From: a virus
IMG/VR virus record: IMGVR_UViG_3300032770_000068
Location: 1 to 34,286 of that record
Strand: one strand, 5' to 3'
Length of the DNA stretch: 34,286 nucleotides
Positions 1 through 7,800 of this stretch are shown here, in pieces; position 1 is the first letter of the stretch; each line of letters starts with the position of its first letter. The position numbers and the translations under genes are program-made. Under the pieces are notes generated by a model, which saw nothing but the letters and a program-made list of their open reading frames with translations, ran no database searches and was not told where the DNA came from.

Positions 1-252
1 TGCAATCTTCAATTTGTGTGCACAGAGTAATTTCGCCAAGGTTGACGCGTCAAGCAACGCCCTGACCTGCGCAAACATTGCCTGGTACAAAGTTGGTTGT
101 AGCTTAAACTGTCACGCAGCGTGATATTAGGACTTGAATTAAGTCCGAATGGTCGACGAAAAACAATTGTTCAGCTCTAAAATGATCTTGAGCATCCGCT
201 CAACATCCAGCCTAGGATGCTTTATATTCCTACCAGACCAGGGGGTATTGTC
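1..252. promoter_or_regulatory. Left-end noncoding region with dyads and a candidate late promoter
   Basis: No gene is supported here. The stretch is visibly less GC-rich than the rest and packed with inverted repeats: TTGACGCGTCAA (42-53), TCACGC-a-GCGTGA (112-124), GGACTT-N5-AAGTCC (130-146), AACAATTGTT (162-171) and AGCATCC/GGATGCT (191-197 with 215-221). A possible promoter is TTGCCT (78-83), 16 nt, TAGCTT (100-105), pointing at the terminase genes. The early-promoter CAGT-N4-ACTG dyad seen elsewhere is absent. It could hold the late promoter, a packaging (cos/pac) site, or both; none is proven. Confidence 0.5.
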
Positions 253-513
253 GTGGGGCGCGTGACGAATTCGCTTGAAAGGCAATTGGCGAAATACAAT
301 TCCGAGCTGAAGGAATCCCCGCTTGCCGAGAGCGCCCGCGTGCTGGCCGAGCTACTGGACGACGGTCCCCCGGCGCGCGAGGCATCGGCCATCTCGCGCG
401 AATTCCGGGCTATCCTGACTGAGCTGCGCGAACGTGACAGTGAGGTTCCGGCATCGGCTGACCCCCTTGACGAGATCGCGGCCAGACGGCAGCGGCGCGC
501 GGCCGGTCAGTGA
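253..513 (+). CDS. terS: Terminase small subunit-like protein
   Basis: An 86-aa, charged, mostly helical protein directly upstream of the terminase large subunit. The GTG start at 253 is preferred over the upstream in-frame ATG at 217 because an AGGGGG ribosome binding site (240-245) lies 7 nt before it, while the 217 ATG is buried in an inverted repeat. The N-terminus (VTNSLERQLAKYNSELKES) resembles the short actinophage small terminase family, whose members recognise the packaging site and stimulate the large subunit. There is no clear helix-turn-helix, so the call rests on family resemblance and position. Confidence 0.65.
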   Translation: MGRVTNSLERQLAKYNSELKESPLAESARVLAELLDDGPPAREASAISREFRAILTELRERDSEVPASADPLDEIAARRQRRAAGQ

Positions 514-528
514 GGAGAATCCAGGGCA

Positions 529-2076
529 ATGGATGAGCACGGGGCTACGCTCCTCGGCGAGCAGGAGCCGACCTACCGCTACGTACCTCCTGGCGCCGTG
601 GGCGGGTGGGGTCAGGAGGCTGTCGAGCTGGCCGAGAGCATCGGGTTGCACGCTGACCCCGGCCAGCAGGACATCGTCAGGAGCGGGCTGTCCACCAGGG
701 TCACCGGGAAGTGGCTGTCTACCGAGGTGGCCGACATCGAGCCACGCCAGAACGGCAAGAGCGTGGCGCTGGAGATTCGCGCGCTGGCCGGATTGTTCCT
801 GGTCCAGGAGCCTCTCATTGTCTGGACCGCGCACGAGTTCAAGACGGCGATGCAGGGCTTCGGCCGGATGAAGCAGCACATCGACAACTGGGATCATCTG
901 CGCAAACGTGTCAAGGCCATCCGGACCAGCACGCACGCCACCGAGATTCAGATGATGTACGGCGGCGTTCTGAGCTTCCTGGCACGCTCCGGCGGATCCG
1001 GCCGTGGATTCGCCGGTGTCAGCCCGTTGTTTCTCGACGAAGCCTTCGCCATGACCTCCGAACAGATGGCGGCGCTCATGTTCGCCATCTCGGCCGCCGA
1101 CAATCCCCAGGTCTGGTATGCGTCGAGCGCCCCGCTGGTCAGCTCGGATGTGCTGCGGCCGATCGTCAAGCGTGGCCGCAAGGGTGCGCCGGGCATGACT
1201 TACTACGAGTGGTGTGCACGAGACAAGTATCCCGACATCATCAAGGTGGTGCAGGAGGCCAGGGAGCGAGTCTTGTCCGATGAGCCGGTTTCGGACAAGC
1301 TGTGGGGCTATGTCCGTCAGGCCAACCGGGCATTCAATCTGCGCATCGATGCGGAAACGATCAGGCGTGAGCTGCGGTCGGTGCCGCCGGAACAGTTCGC
1401 CAGGGAGCGCCTGGGATCGTTCTCCGATCTTGAGGACGGCGGTCGGCTGGATCCGGACAAGTGGGGCTCGACCACTGATGAACTCTCGCATCGCGCTGAG
1501 GGTGCCGACATCGCGATCTTCGTGGACATCGACGTCAACCGGGAGTGGGCCTCCATCGCCATGTTCTCGATGCGCGAAGACCTCCTGGGTCACGTGCAGA
1601 TCATCGACCATCGGCCCGGCGTTTTCTGGCTGGCTGACCGCATTGCCGAGATCAAGGGCACGCTGAAGCCCCTGTGTATCGGCATGGGGCGCGGCACGCA
1701 TGCCTCACTGAAGGAGGCATTGCTTGATCGGGGGATCGGTCAGCCCGCCGATTTCACCAAGGACCGGGATCCAATGTTCCCGATCGAGCGTGGTGACTTG
1801 ATCGTGCTCAACGGGGTGGACATGGCGGCGGCGTGCGGCCGGTTGATCGACGCCGTGCAGGAAGAGACACTGCGGCATGTGCCGCATCCGGCCCTGGACA
1901 GAGCGGCCAGTAAGGCGCAGACCCGTATCGTGGGTGACACGATTAAGTGGGTGCAGACGGATACCTCGGTGAATTTGACCGCGCTGATCGCCGCTACGGG
2001 CTCGGTATGGGCGTATGACGCGCGTATCGCCACGGTGCCCGATGACTATGATCCTCTCGGGGACATCCATTTCTGA
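529..2076 (+). CDS. terL: Terminase large subunit
   Basis: A 515-aa packaging motor that translocates DNA into the prohead by ATP hydrolysis and cuts concatemers with a C-terminal RNase H-like nuclease. A Walker A-like PRQNGKS is at residues 72-78 and a Walker B LFLDE at 167-171. The nuclease half opens with the acidic strand IFVDIDVNREWASIA. The length is normal for actinophage TerL. A GAGGAG ribosome binding site overlaps the terS stop, and the bases just before the ATG (CCAGGGCA) recur before several other late genes. Confidence 0.95.
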   Translation: MDEHGATLLGEQEPTYRYVPPGAVGGWGQEAVELAESIGLHADPGQQDIVRSGLSTRVTGKWLSTEVADIEPRQNGKSVALEIRALAGLFLVQEPLIVWTAHEFKTAMQGFGRMKQHIDNWDHLRKRVKAIRTSTHATEIQMMYGGVLSFLARSGGSGRGFAGVSPLFLDEAFAMTSEQMAALMFAISAADNPQVWYASSAPLVSSDVLRPIVKRGRKGAPGMTYYEWCARDKYPDIIKVVQEARERVLSDEPVSDKLWGYVRQANRAFNLRIDAETIRRELRSVPPEQFARERLGSFSDLEDGGRLDPDKWGSTTDELSHRAEGADIAIFVDIDVNREWASIAMFSMREDLLGHVQIIDHRPGVFWLADRIAEIKGTLKPLCIGMGRGTHASLKEALLDRGIGQPADFTKDRDPMFPIERGDLIVLNGVDMAAACGRLIDAVQEETLRHVPHPALDRAASKAQTRIVGDTIKWVQTDTSVNLTALIAATGSVWAYDARIATVPDDYDPLGDIHF

Positions 2077-2085
2077 GGAGCGCGG

Positions 2086-3339
2086 ATGAGCTGGTGGGCA
2101 CCATGGCGACGTGAGGAGCGCGCGTCCGTGCCTCAGCCGACGTTCACGCCGACGTCGTCATACATCGTGGCCGGATCGAGCCCGTTCGCCTACGCCGACG
2201 GCAGTCAGATCTCTGCCGCCGCCCAGTCGGTGGCCGTGTCCAGCGCGGTGGACCTGATCGCGTCGATCGTCTCCGAGCTGCCCATTCAGGCCTACAGCGG
2301 GCAGGGTGGTGCGCGGCGCAAGATCAAGACTCCGTCCTGGCTTGAGGATCCGGCCGGTGACGGGCACGGCGTCGAGGACTGGATGGCGCAGGGCCTGTAC
2401 TCCTGGCTGTACCGGGGCAACCTGTACGGCGGCGTACTCGCGCGCAGCTCGACGGGATTCCTCCAGCAAGCCGTCCTGTTCCACCCCGATTCCGTCTCGG
2501 GTTACATCGACGATCAGGGCGTTATTCAGTGGAGCGTTTCCGGGGTGACCGGCGCGGCGAATTTCAGCTCGGTCGGCGGCGCTTTCCTGCATAAACGGGT
2601 CAATGTCATCCCGGGAGTCGTGCAGGGTGAGAGTGTGATCAGCAGGCATGCTCGCCAGATCGGTCTGAGCCTGGCCGCGACCGGATTCGGGAAGTCCTTC
2701 TTCGACTCGAACGCCATGCCGGTAGGTATCCTGCGTAACACCGTGGCGCCTATCGGTCCTGATCAGGGGCGTGAGGTCAAGCAGGGTTTCATGTCCTCGG
2801 TCACCGGTAGCCGGGAGCCGATCGTCATGGGGCGAGGGTGGGAGTACGACCAGCTCTCCGTCAACCCCGAGGAGAGTCAGTTTCTCCAGACCATGGGCTA
2901 CACCGAGGCTCAGTGTGCGCGAATGTTCGGCCCTGGCATCGCGGAGATTCTCGGCTATCCGACCGGACAGCAATTGACCTACGTCAACCTTCAGGACCGT
3001 GATATTCAGTTGCTGAAATACGCGGTCAACAAGTGGGCGAAGCGGATGGAGCGGCTCCTTTCGGAGTTCCTGCCCAAGCCGCAGTACGTGGAGTTCGATC
3101 GGGATGCCCTGCTGGCCACCAACACGCTTCAGCGCTACCAGTCGTATACGGCGGCGCTGGCCGGGCGCTGGATGACGGTCAACGAGGTTCGCGACTTGGA
3201 GAACGAACCGCCCGTTGCCTGGGGCGATGAGCCGAACGGGGCCAGCGCTCCGGCTCCGGATCCCGTCGGTGACCCTGTCAGTGACCCCGCGAACGACAAC
3301 GCCACCCCGCCCGACAGTGCTCCCCAGGAGAATCCGTGA
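2086..3339 (+). CDS. Portal protein, HK97 family
   Basis: A 417-aa protein of the HK97 portal family, which forms the dodecameric ring at the unique vertex through which DNA enters and leaves. The N-terminal block SVAVSSAVDLIASIVSELP and the middle EILGYPTGQQLTYVNLQDRD stretch are typical. The C-terminal ~35 residues are a low-complexity tail rich in Pro, Ala and Asp. It starts 10 nt after terL with a GAGGAG-type ribosome binding site, in the standard TerL-portal-protease order. Confidence 0.93.
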   Translation: MSWWAPWRREERASVPQPTFTPTSSYIVAGSSPFAYADGSQISAAAQSVAVSSAVDLIASIVSELPIQAYSGQGGARRKIKTPSWLEDPAGDGHGVEDWMAQGLYSWLYRGNLYGGVLARSSTGFLQQAVLFHPDSVSGYIDDQGVIQWSVSGVTGAANFSSVGGAFLHKRVNVIPGVVQGESVISRHARQIGLSLAATGFGKSFFDSNAMPVGILRNTVAPIGPDQGREVKQGFMSSVTGSREPIVMGRGWEYDQLSVNPEESQFLQTMGYTEAQCARMFGPGIAEILGYPTGQQLTYVNLQDRDIQLLKYAVNKWAKRMERLLSEFLPKPQYVEFDRDALLATNTLQRYQSYTAALAGRWMTVNEVRDLENEPPVAWGDEPNGASAPAPDPVGDPVSDPANDNATPPDSAPQENP

Positions 3340-3620
3340 GCGCATCCTCTCAGTTCATCGAGGTCCCGAATCAGTACGTCGGGGACGTCGGTCATACGTG
3401 CCGGATCGCGCAGAGTGTGACTGTTGAGCCTGCCGACGAATCGGGTCATCTCGGTTACTATCTGCGATGCCTCTGCCACCCGTGGACTGGACAGGACTGG
3501 GCATTGGTTCGGTGGTTCGAGTCCTATACGGACGACTCCGGCACCTACAGCCCGACCCTGCCCATGTGCTCCCACGGGACGTTCCTCTATCCCACTCCGA
3601 CCGTCATCGAAGCGTCCTAG
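3336..3620 (+). CDS. Hypothetical head-region protein
   Basis: A 94-aa protein of unknown function between portal and protease. The GTG start overlaps the portal stop as GTGA (3336-3339), with AGGAG upstream, so it is translationally coupled. It has several Cys (CRIAQ, RCLCHP, MCSHG) and aromatic residues, and no membrane segment or recognisable domain. The Cys/His spacing could bind a metal, but that is only a possibility. It is probably a head accessory protein, judged from its position. Confidence 0.75.
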   Translation: MSASSQFIEVPNQYVGDVGHTCRIAQSVTVEPADESGHLGYYLRCLCHPWTGQDWALVRWFESYTDDSGTYSPTLPMCSHGTFLYPTPTVIEAS

Positions 3621-3633
3621 GAAGGGGCGAGCC

Positions 3634-4461
3634 GTGACCCGTTCACTGCGTGGCCTGTACGCGATCCGGGGCGGGTTCGCCTCCCCCTCGCTGGCCGAGC
3701 GCGTCAAGCCCGATGTTTCACGTGAAACCGAGCCTGAGCAGGATGCTGCCCCGGCCGATGAGCTCGGTACGCTGCGTGTCGATTTCTCCGTTTTCGATGT
3801 CTGGTATCGGATCAGCTCGGCGTGGGAGGGCATCTTCATGGAGCGCGTCTCGCCGGGTGCGTTCAAGAAGACCTTGGCGGAGCGCGGCGGCCAGACCAAA
3901 ATCCTGTTCAATCACGGTCAGGACTTGACCATCGGGGACAAACCCCTGGCCGTGGCCAGCGACTTCGGTGAGACGAAGAACAGCGCCTTCCTGGAAGGCG
4001 CCTTGCTTGACACCTCGTACAACCGAGATCTTGCGCCGGGCTTGCGTGTTGGAGCGTACGGCGCCTCCTTCATGTTCGAGGCGCTCGGGGAGAACTGGGA
4101 CTACGAGCCCGAGGCGTCGGCCAGCAACCCTGAGGGGCTGCCGGAGCGCACCATCACCGAAGTGCGTCTGATGGAGGCAGGGCCGGTCACGTGGCCCGCC
4201 AACCCGGCCGCCACGGCCGGGTTGCGTAGCGGCGCGAGCTGGTTCGGGGAGGAGCTGCGTTCCCGCGAGCCCGACCGCTACGATGACCTGGTACGCACTT
4301 ACGCCGCATTCCGGGCGCTGAACGGGCTGAGCACCCCGATCGAGATCGAGGCCGTTCGTCAGCAGGCGCTGAAGGACGTCGTGCAGCCGACACCCGAGCC
4401 GGGCCGTCACAGCATGAGCAAAGGCGAGCGGAACCGCAGACTGTTCATGCTGACCCGCTAG
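3634..4461 (+). CDS. Prohead protease (HK97/U35 type)
   Basis: A 275-aa serine protease that matures the capsid by removing the delta domain of the major capsid protein. Candidate catalytic residues are His94 in ILFNHGQD and Ser145 in AYGASFMFE, and the ITEVRLMEAGPVTWPANPAA block is typical of the family. The GTG at 3634, preceded by GAAGGGG, is chosen over the in-frame upstream ATG at 3424, which lies inside the previous gene. The N-terminal linker (residues 28-33, VSRETE) encodes an exact parS site and precedes the protease fold, so the peptide is unlikely to be catalytic. Confidence 0.92.
   Translation: MTRSLRGLYAIRGGFASPSLAERVKPDVSRETEPEQDAAPADELGTLRVDFSVFDVWYRISSAWEGIFMERVSPGAFKKTLAERGGQTKILFNHGQDLTIGDKPLAVASDFGETKNSAFLEGALLDTSYNRDLAPGLRVGAYGASFMFEALGENWDYEPEASASNPEGLPERTITEVRLMEAGPVTWPANPAATAGLRSGASWFGEELRSREPDRYDDLVRTYAAFRALNGLSTPIEIEAVRQQALKDVVQPTPEPGRHSMSKGERNRRLFMLTR
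3715..3728. promoter_or_regulatory. parS: parS-like centromere site 1
   Basis: Perfect palindrome GTTTCACGTGAAAC, identical to the 14-bp core of the chromosomal parS site bound by ParB across bacteria, including Streptomyces. The flanks are T on the left and C on the right (consensus T...A). It lies in the protease gene and encodes VSRET. Identical sites are at 6200 and 7052. Confidence 0.85.
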
Positions 4462-4474
4462 GGGGAAACCAGAG

Positions 4475-5908
4475 ATGACTCTGGAGGAAATGCGTGCTCG
4501 GCGCGCCGCCATCGAGGCGGAGCTGCGAGGCATCAATGAGGCGGCCGGGGATGCCGCCCTGACCGACGAGCAGGCCACCCGGTGGACTTCACTGGAGTCC
4601 GAGCACGTCACGCTCGGTGAGGGCATCGAGCGTGAGGAGCGTTCCGCCCGGATCGCCGAGTCCCGTGCGCGCTGGGGCACGGTTCAGATGGGCGTGAAGG
4701 AGGATCCGTTCGACGGTTCCGACGTCCGTTCGCTGCCGCGCGCCGAGGCCCGCTCGAAGGCACTGGCCGTGCTGGAGCAGCGCGAGAACACGTACCACCT
4801 GGAAAACCTGTCGGGCACTCAGGCCCGCGTCGACCGGTTGGTCCGGACGCAGAGCAACAATTTCAACGGCGACCAGTTCGCCCGCTACATGCTGGCCAGC
4901 GAGAGTGAGGCCTACCGCAGCGCGTTCATGAAGCTGATTGGTGGAGGTGCCCCGGTCCTCACGGCCGAAGAGGGCCGCGCCGTCAACCTGGTCAACGAGT
5001 TGCGCGCGGCCATGTCGCTGACCGCCGCGAACGGTGGTTACGGCGTCCCGGTCCTGATCGACCCGACGATCATCCTGACCGCGCAGGGTCACCCCAACGA
5101 CTTTTTCGACATCGCCCGGGTGGAGGACATCACTACTTCGACGTGGAACGGTGTCTCGTCGGCGGGTGCCACGTCCTACTGGGCGACTGAGGGCATCACG
5201 GTCACCGGTGGTGAGCCGACCCTGGCGCAGCCCACCGTTCCCACGAAGAAGCTGACCACGTACGTCAAGTATTCGTTCGAGGTCGGCGGGGACTACCCCA
5301 ACTTCGCGTCCGAGATGGCGAACGTGATGGGCAGCGCGCATCAGGAGGCGCTGGTCAGCGCGTTCACGATCGGTCTCGGCACTACCGCTCAGCCGACCGG
5401 TATCTCGACCTCGCTGAAGGCAACGTCCGCGTCTCAGGTCCTGGTGAGCACCGACGGCAGTCTGTACGCGGCCGATCTCTACAAGTTGTGGGCTGCTCTG
5501 CCGATCCGCTACCGTGGCGCGGCGCGCTGGATGGCGTCGACGTCGGTGCTCAACGCCGTGCGTCAGTTCGCTGCCGGATCGAACAACTCGGACGCCAACT
5601 TCACGGTCAGCGTCGGCCAGGAGACCGTGGACCGGTTGTTCGGCAAGCCCGTCCACTACAACGACTACATGGATCCCGCCGTCGGCACCAACGGTGCCAC
5701 TTCGGCGTCGTCTCTGGGTCTGGTCATCGTCGGTGACTTCCGCAACTTCCTGATCGCCAACCGCGTCGGGGCCACCGTCGAGACGGTTCAGCACGTCCTC
5801 GACACGACCACCGGCAACCCGACCGGACAGCGCGGGACGCTGATGTGGGCTCGGATCGGCAGCAACGTCATCAACTCGTCGGGCTTCCGTCTGCTGACGC
5901 AGGCCTGA
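4475..5908 (+). CDS. Major capsid protein, HK97 fold
   Basis: A 477-aa capsid protein. Residues 1-70 are a charged coiled coil (MTLEEMRARRAAIEAELR...), the usual delta/scaffolding domain removed by the prohead protease, which explains why no separate scaffold gene is seen. The rest is the HK97 shell fold, with YVKYSFEVGGDYPNFASEMAN-type E-loop/P-domain sequence and a glycine-rich A-domain. The start has GGGGGAA 14 nt after the protease stop. Two inverted repeats follow the stop, which may set high expression relative to downstream genes. Confidence 0.93.
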   Translation: MTLEEMRARRAAIEAELRGINEAAGDAALTDEQATRWTSLESEHVTLGEGIEREERSARIAESRARWGTVQMGVKEDPFDGSDVRSLPRAEARSKALAVLEQRENTYHLENLSGTQARVDRLVRTQSNNFNGDQFARYMLASESEAYRSAFMKLIGGGAPVLTAEEGRAVNLVNELRAAMSLTAANGGYGVPVLIDPTIILTAQGHPNDFFDIARVEDITTSTWNGVSSAGATSYWATEGITVTGGEPTLAQPTVPTKKLTTYVKYSFEVGGDYPNFASEMANVMGSAHQEALVSAFTIGLGTTAQPTGISTSLKATSASQVLVSTDGSLYAADLYKLWAALPIRYRGAARWMASTSVLNAVRQFAAGSNNSDANFTVSVGQETVDRLFGKPVHYNDYMDPAVGTNGATSASSLGLVIVGDFRNFLIANRVGATVETVQHVLDTTTGNPTGQRGTLMWARIGSNVINSSGFRLLTQA

Positions 5909-5916
5909 TCGAAACT

Positions 5917-5990
5917 CCGCCGGTTCCTTCCCCGTGACCGGCGGGCATAGGTTGTGGGGGACGTGGCTTGCCCTGGACATGTCCCCCACA
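5917..5990 (+). terminator. Two hairpins after the capsid gene
   Basis: Perfect stems CCGCCGGT/ACCGGCGG (5917-5924 with 5937-5944) and TGTGGGGGAC/GTCCCCCACA (5953-5962 with 5981-5990, loop 18 nt) lie in the 108-nt gap after the capsid gene. There is no U-tract, so they may act as partial terminators or mRNA stabilisers that raise capsid mRNA over the following genes. Confidence 0.55.
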
Positions 5991-6016
5991 CACCACCCAG
6001 GGCAATGGGAGAGAGC

Positions 6017-6289
6017 ATGAGCGAGAGCTACGTATACGCCTCGGATAGCTGCCTGACCGAGTTTCAGGGACAGCCCGTGCAGGTCGTGCGCGGACAGGCG
6101 TGGGGATCCGAGGATCCGTTCGTCAAGGCGCGCCCCGACCTGTTCCGCGACCCCGACTCGGTGCGGCGCACACCCGGTTATACGGGACCGAAGCGTCGTG
6201 TTTCACGTGAAACCGAGCCGCGTATCGAGACGGTGACCGCCGCCCCTGGAGAGCGGCGGGGTACCACTCAGCGGCGTGAGACGATCTGA
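6017..6289 (+). CDS. Hypothetical head-region protein carrying parS site 2
   Basis: A 91-aa protein of unknown function. The ATG at 6017 has GGAGAG upstream; an in-frame ATG at 6005 has the recurrent CCAGGGCA leader and could also be the start (95 aa). The N-terminal half (YVYASDSCLTEFQGQPVQVV, then WGSEDPFVKARPDLF) looks folded, and similar short proteins occur after capsid genes in actinophages. The C-terminal half is charged and probably disordered, and contains VSRETE at residues 62-67 encoded by a parS palindrome. Confidence 0.75.
   Translation: MSESYVYASDSCLTEFQGQPVQVVRGQAWGSEDPFVKARPDLFRDPDSVRRTPGYTGPKRRVSRETEPRIETVTAAPGERRGTTQRRETI
6200..6213. promoter_or_regulatory. parS: parS-like centromere site 2
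   Basis: Exact GTTTCACGTGAAAC, again followed by CGAG and encoding VSRETE, in the disordered C-terminal part of the small protein after the capsid gene. The left flank is T, as in consensus parS. Confidence 0.85.
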
Positions 6290-6292
6290 CTC

Positions 6293-7084
6293 ATGACCGA
6301 TAACCAGGGCAACCCTGTCTCCGTGCTGGCCGTGACGCTGTGCCCGCCCGATGGGCAGAACTCGACGAGTTTCACCGATTCGCTGATGCGTCTGTTCGCC
6401 CACGATGCCACCACCACCGGCAGCCTCATCCGTGGTGGTGGCCCGATGCTGCTCCCGGCCAGTCCTAACACCATCCCTGACCGGCGCAACCAGGCAGCGG
6501 CCTATCTGCTCGACGAGTCCTCGGCCGACTGGCTGCTGTTCATCGACTCCGACATGGGTTTCAGCGAGAACGCGCTGGAGATGCTGCTTGACGCGGCCGA
6601 TCCCGTGGGTGCCCCGGTCATCGGCGCTTTGTGCTTCGGGCTCCGTCAGGTCGAGGCGGACGGCGTCGGCGGCTTCCATACGCAGCCCTTCCCGACCTTG
6701 TACGACTGGACGGAGAACAAGGAAACCCGCAAGTGGGGCTTTTCCTTGCGCTACGACTACAGCGCCGACGTCGTCACCCAGGTAGCGGCCACCGGGGCGG
6801 CTTTTCTGCTGATTCATCGCAGCGCGCTTCAGGTCATGCGTGAGCAGATGGGCGACGTGTGGTTCGACCGGGCGCGCATGGAGGCGGGCGAAGGTCTGAT
6901 GGGGGAGGACATCGCGTTCTGTGCCCGTCTCGGCCGCCTTGGGATTCCCTTGTTCGTGCACACGGGGGTGCGCACCACGCACCTGAAATCCGTGTGGGTC
7001 GACGAAGAGTTTTATCTCGGGCAGCGCACGCTCGCCATGATGCGGGCCGATGTTTCACGTGAAACCGAGGCGGTTCAGGAATGA
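6293..7084 (+). CDS. Glycosyltransferase-like protein 1 (GT-A fold)
   Basis: A 263-aa protein resembling family 2-type glycosyltransferases, which move sugar from a nucleotide-sugar to an acceptor. A metal/nucleotide-binding DxD lies in LLFIDSDMGF (Asp85, Asp87); ATGAAFLLIHR and GEDIAFCARL match the acceptor and catalytic segments of the family. It is closely related in layout to the next gene. Position inside the head operon suggests the acceptor is a virion protein, but DNA or a cell-surface glycan is not excluded. Its C-terminal nine residues contain VSRETE from parS site 3. Confidence 0.82.
   Translation: MTDNQGNPVSVLAVTLCPPDGQNSTSFTDSLMRLFAHDATTTGSLIRGGGPMLLPASPNTIPDRRNQAAAYLLDESSADWLLFIDSDMGFSENALEMLLDAADPVGAPVIGALCFGLRQVEADGVGGFHTQPFPTLYDWTENKETRKWGFSLRYDYSADVVTQVAATGAAFLLIHRSALQVMREQMGDVWFDRARMEAGEGLMGEDIAFCARLGRLGIPLFVHTGVRTTHLKSVWVDEEFYLGQRTLAMMRADVSRETEAVQE
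7052..7065. promoter_or_regulatory. parS: parS-like centromere site 3
   Basis: Exact GTTTCACGTGAAAC near the 3' end of the first glycosyltransferase gene, encoding VSRET at residues 254-258 of 263. It shares TGTTTCACGTGAAACCGAG (19 bp) with the other two sites. Confidence 0.85.
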
Positions 7085-7800
7085 CGACGGCCCCGAGCGT
7101 CTTCGCCTACTACTTGACCAACGGCGGCCGAGTGGAGCATGCTTTCATGCGTTCCCTGATCGGCGTCACGCACACCTCGGGCAGGCGCATGGTCGGTGGC
7201 TGGCCGCATCACAGGGTCACCCGGACCATGGAGCTGCCAGACGCGCGCAACGAGATGACAGCGGCATTCCTGAATTCGGACGCGTCGTGGATGTGGCAGG
7301 TCGACTCCGACATGGGGTTCGAACCGGACACCCTAGAGCGGATGCTGAAATCTGCGGAGATGTCGGGTGCGTCCGTACTCGGCGCGTTGTGCTTCATGTG
7401 GTCCCCGGCCAGTCCGGACGGCATGGGCGGTTACCGGGGAATGCCCGTGCCTACCCTGCACGAGTGGGACGGCAGCGGTTTCGGCATGTGGTCCCTGGCC
7501 GCGCAGGACTATCCACGCGGTCAGATCATCCCCGTGGGGGCGACCGGGGCCGCGTGCCTGCTCGTGCATCGGACTGCCGCGCTGGCCATGCAGCAGCAGT
7601 ACGGGGACGAGTGGTGGACGCCGGTTCGCTACTCCGACGGGCGGACTCTCGGAGAGGATCTGTCCTTTTTTTATCGCCTGTTGCACTGCACGGCAGCTAA
7701 GCCGCCCGCGTTCGTCGACACGGCGATCAAAACGACCCACGCCAAGACCGTGTGGATCGGCGAGCGGGACTACGAGTTGCACCGGGGCGTGACCCTGTGA
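7081..7800 (+). CDS. Glycosyltransferase-like protein 2 (GT-A fold)
   Basis: A 239-aa paralogue of the preceding gene, started at an ATGA overlap. It keeps DSDMGF (Asp75, Asp77), the GALCF motif, VGATGAACLLVHR and GEDLSFFYRL at matching spacing, so the pair probably arose by duplication. It is expected to be a cytoplasmic sugar transferase. The two may act in sequence or as a heterodimer; that is inference. The parS peptide present at the end of the first copy is absent here. Confidence 0.82.
   Translation: MTTAPSVFAYYLTNGGRVEHAFMRSLIGVTHTSGRRMVGGWPHHRVTRTMELPDARNEMTAAFLNSDASWMWQVDSDMGFEPDTLERMLKSAEMSGASVLGALCFMWSPASPDGMGGYRGMPVPTLHEWDGSGFGMWSLAAQDYPRGQIIPVGATGAACLLVHRTAALAMQQQYGDEWWTPVRYSDGRTLGEDLSFFYRLLHCTAAKPPAFVDTAIKTTHAKTVWIGERDYELHRGVTL

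Noticed and set aside
352-1701. 449-aa leftward open frame opposite terL, and similar long antisense frames at 2158-3345, 3718-4680, 4589-5989, 11929-13092 and 27772-29286
   Set aside because: They mirror well-supported genes with clear motifs, have no ribosome sites and show Arg/Pro/Gly-biased nonsense composition typical of GC-rich shadows.
3424-3633. N-terminal extension of the prohead protease
   Set aside because: It overlaps the coupled 94-aa gene and lacks a ribosome site; GTG 3634 has one.
3714-7066. VSRETE as a repeated functional peptide
   Set aside because: It appears in unrelated proteins in flexible positions, and the nucleotide palindrome is exact at synonymous positions, so a DNA site is the simpler explanation.
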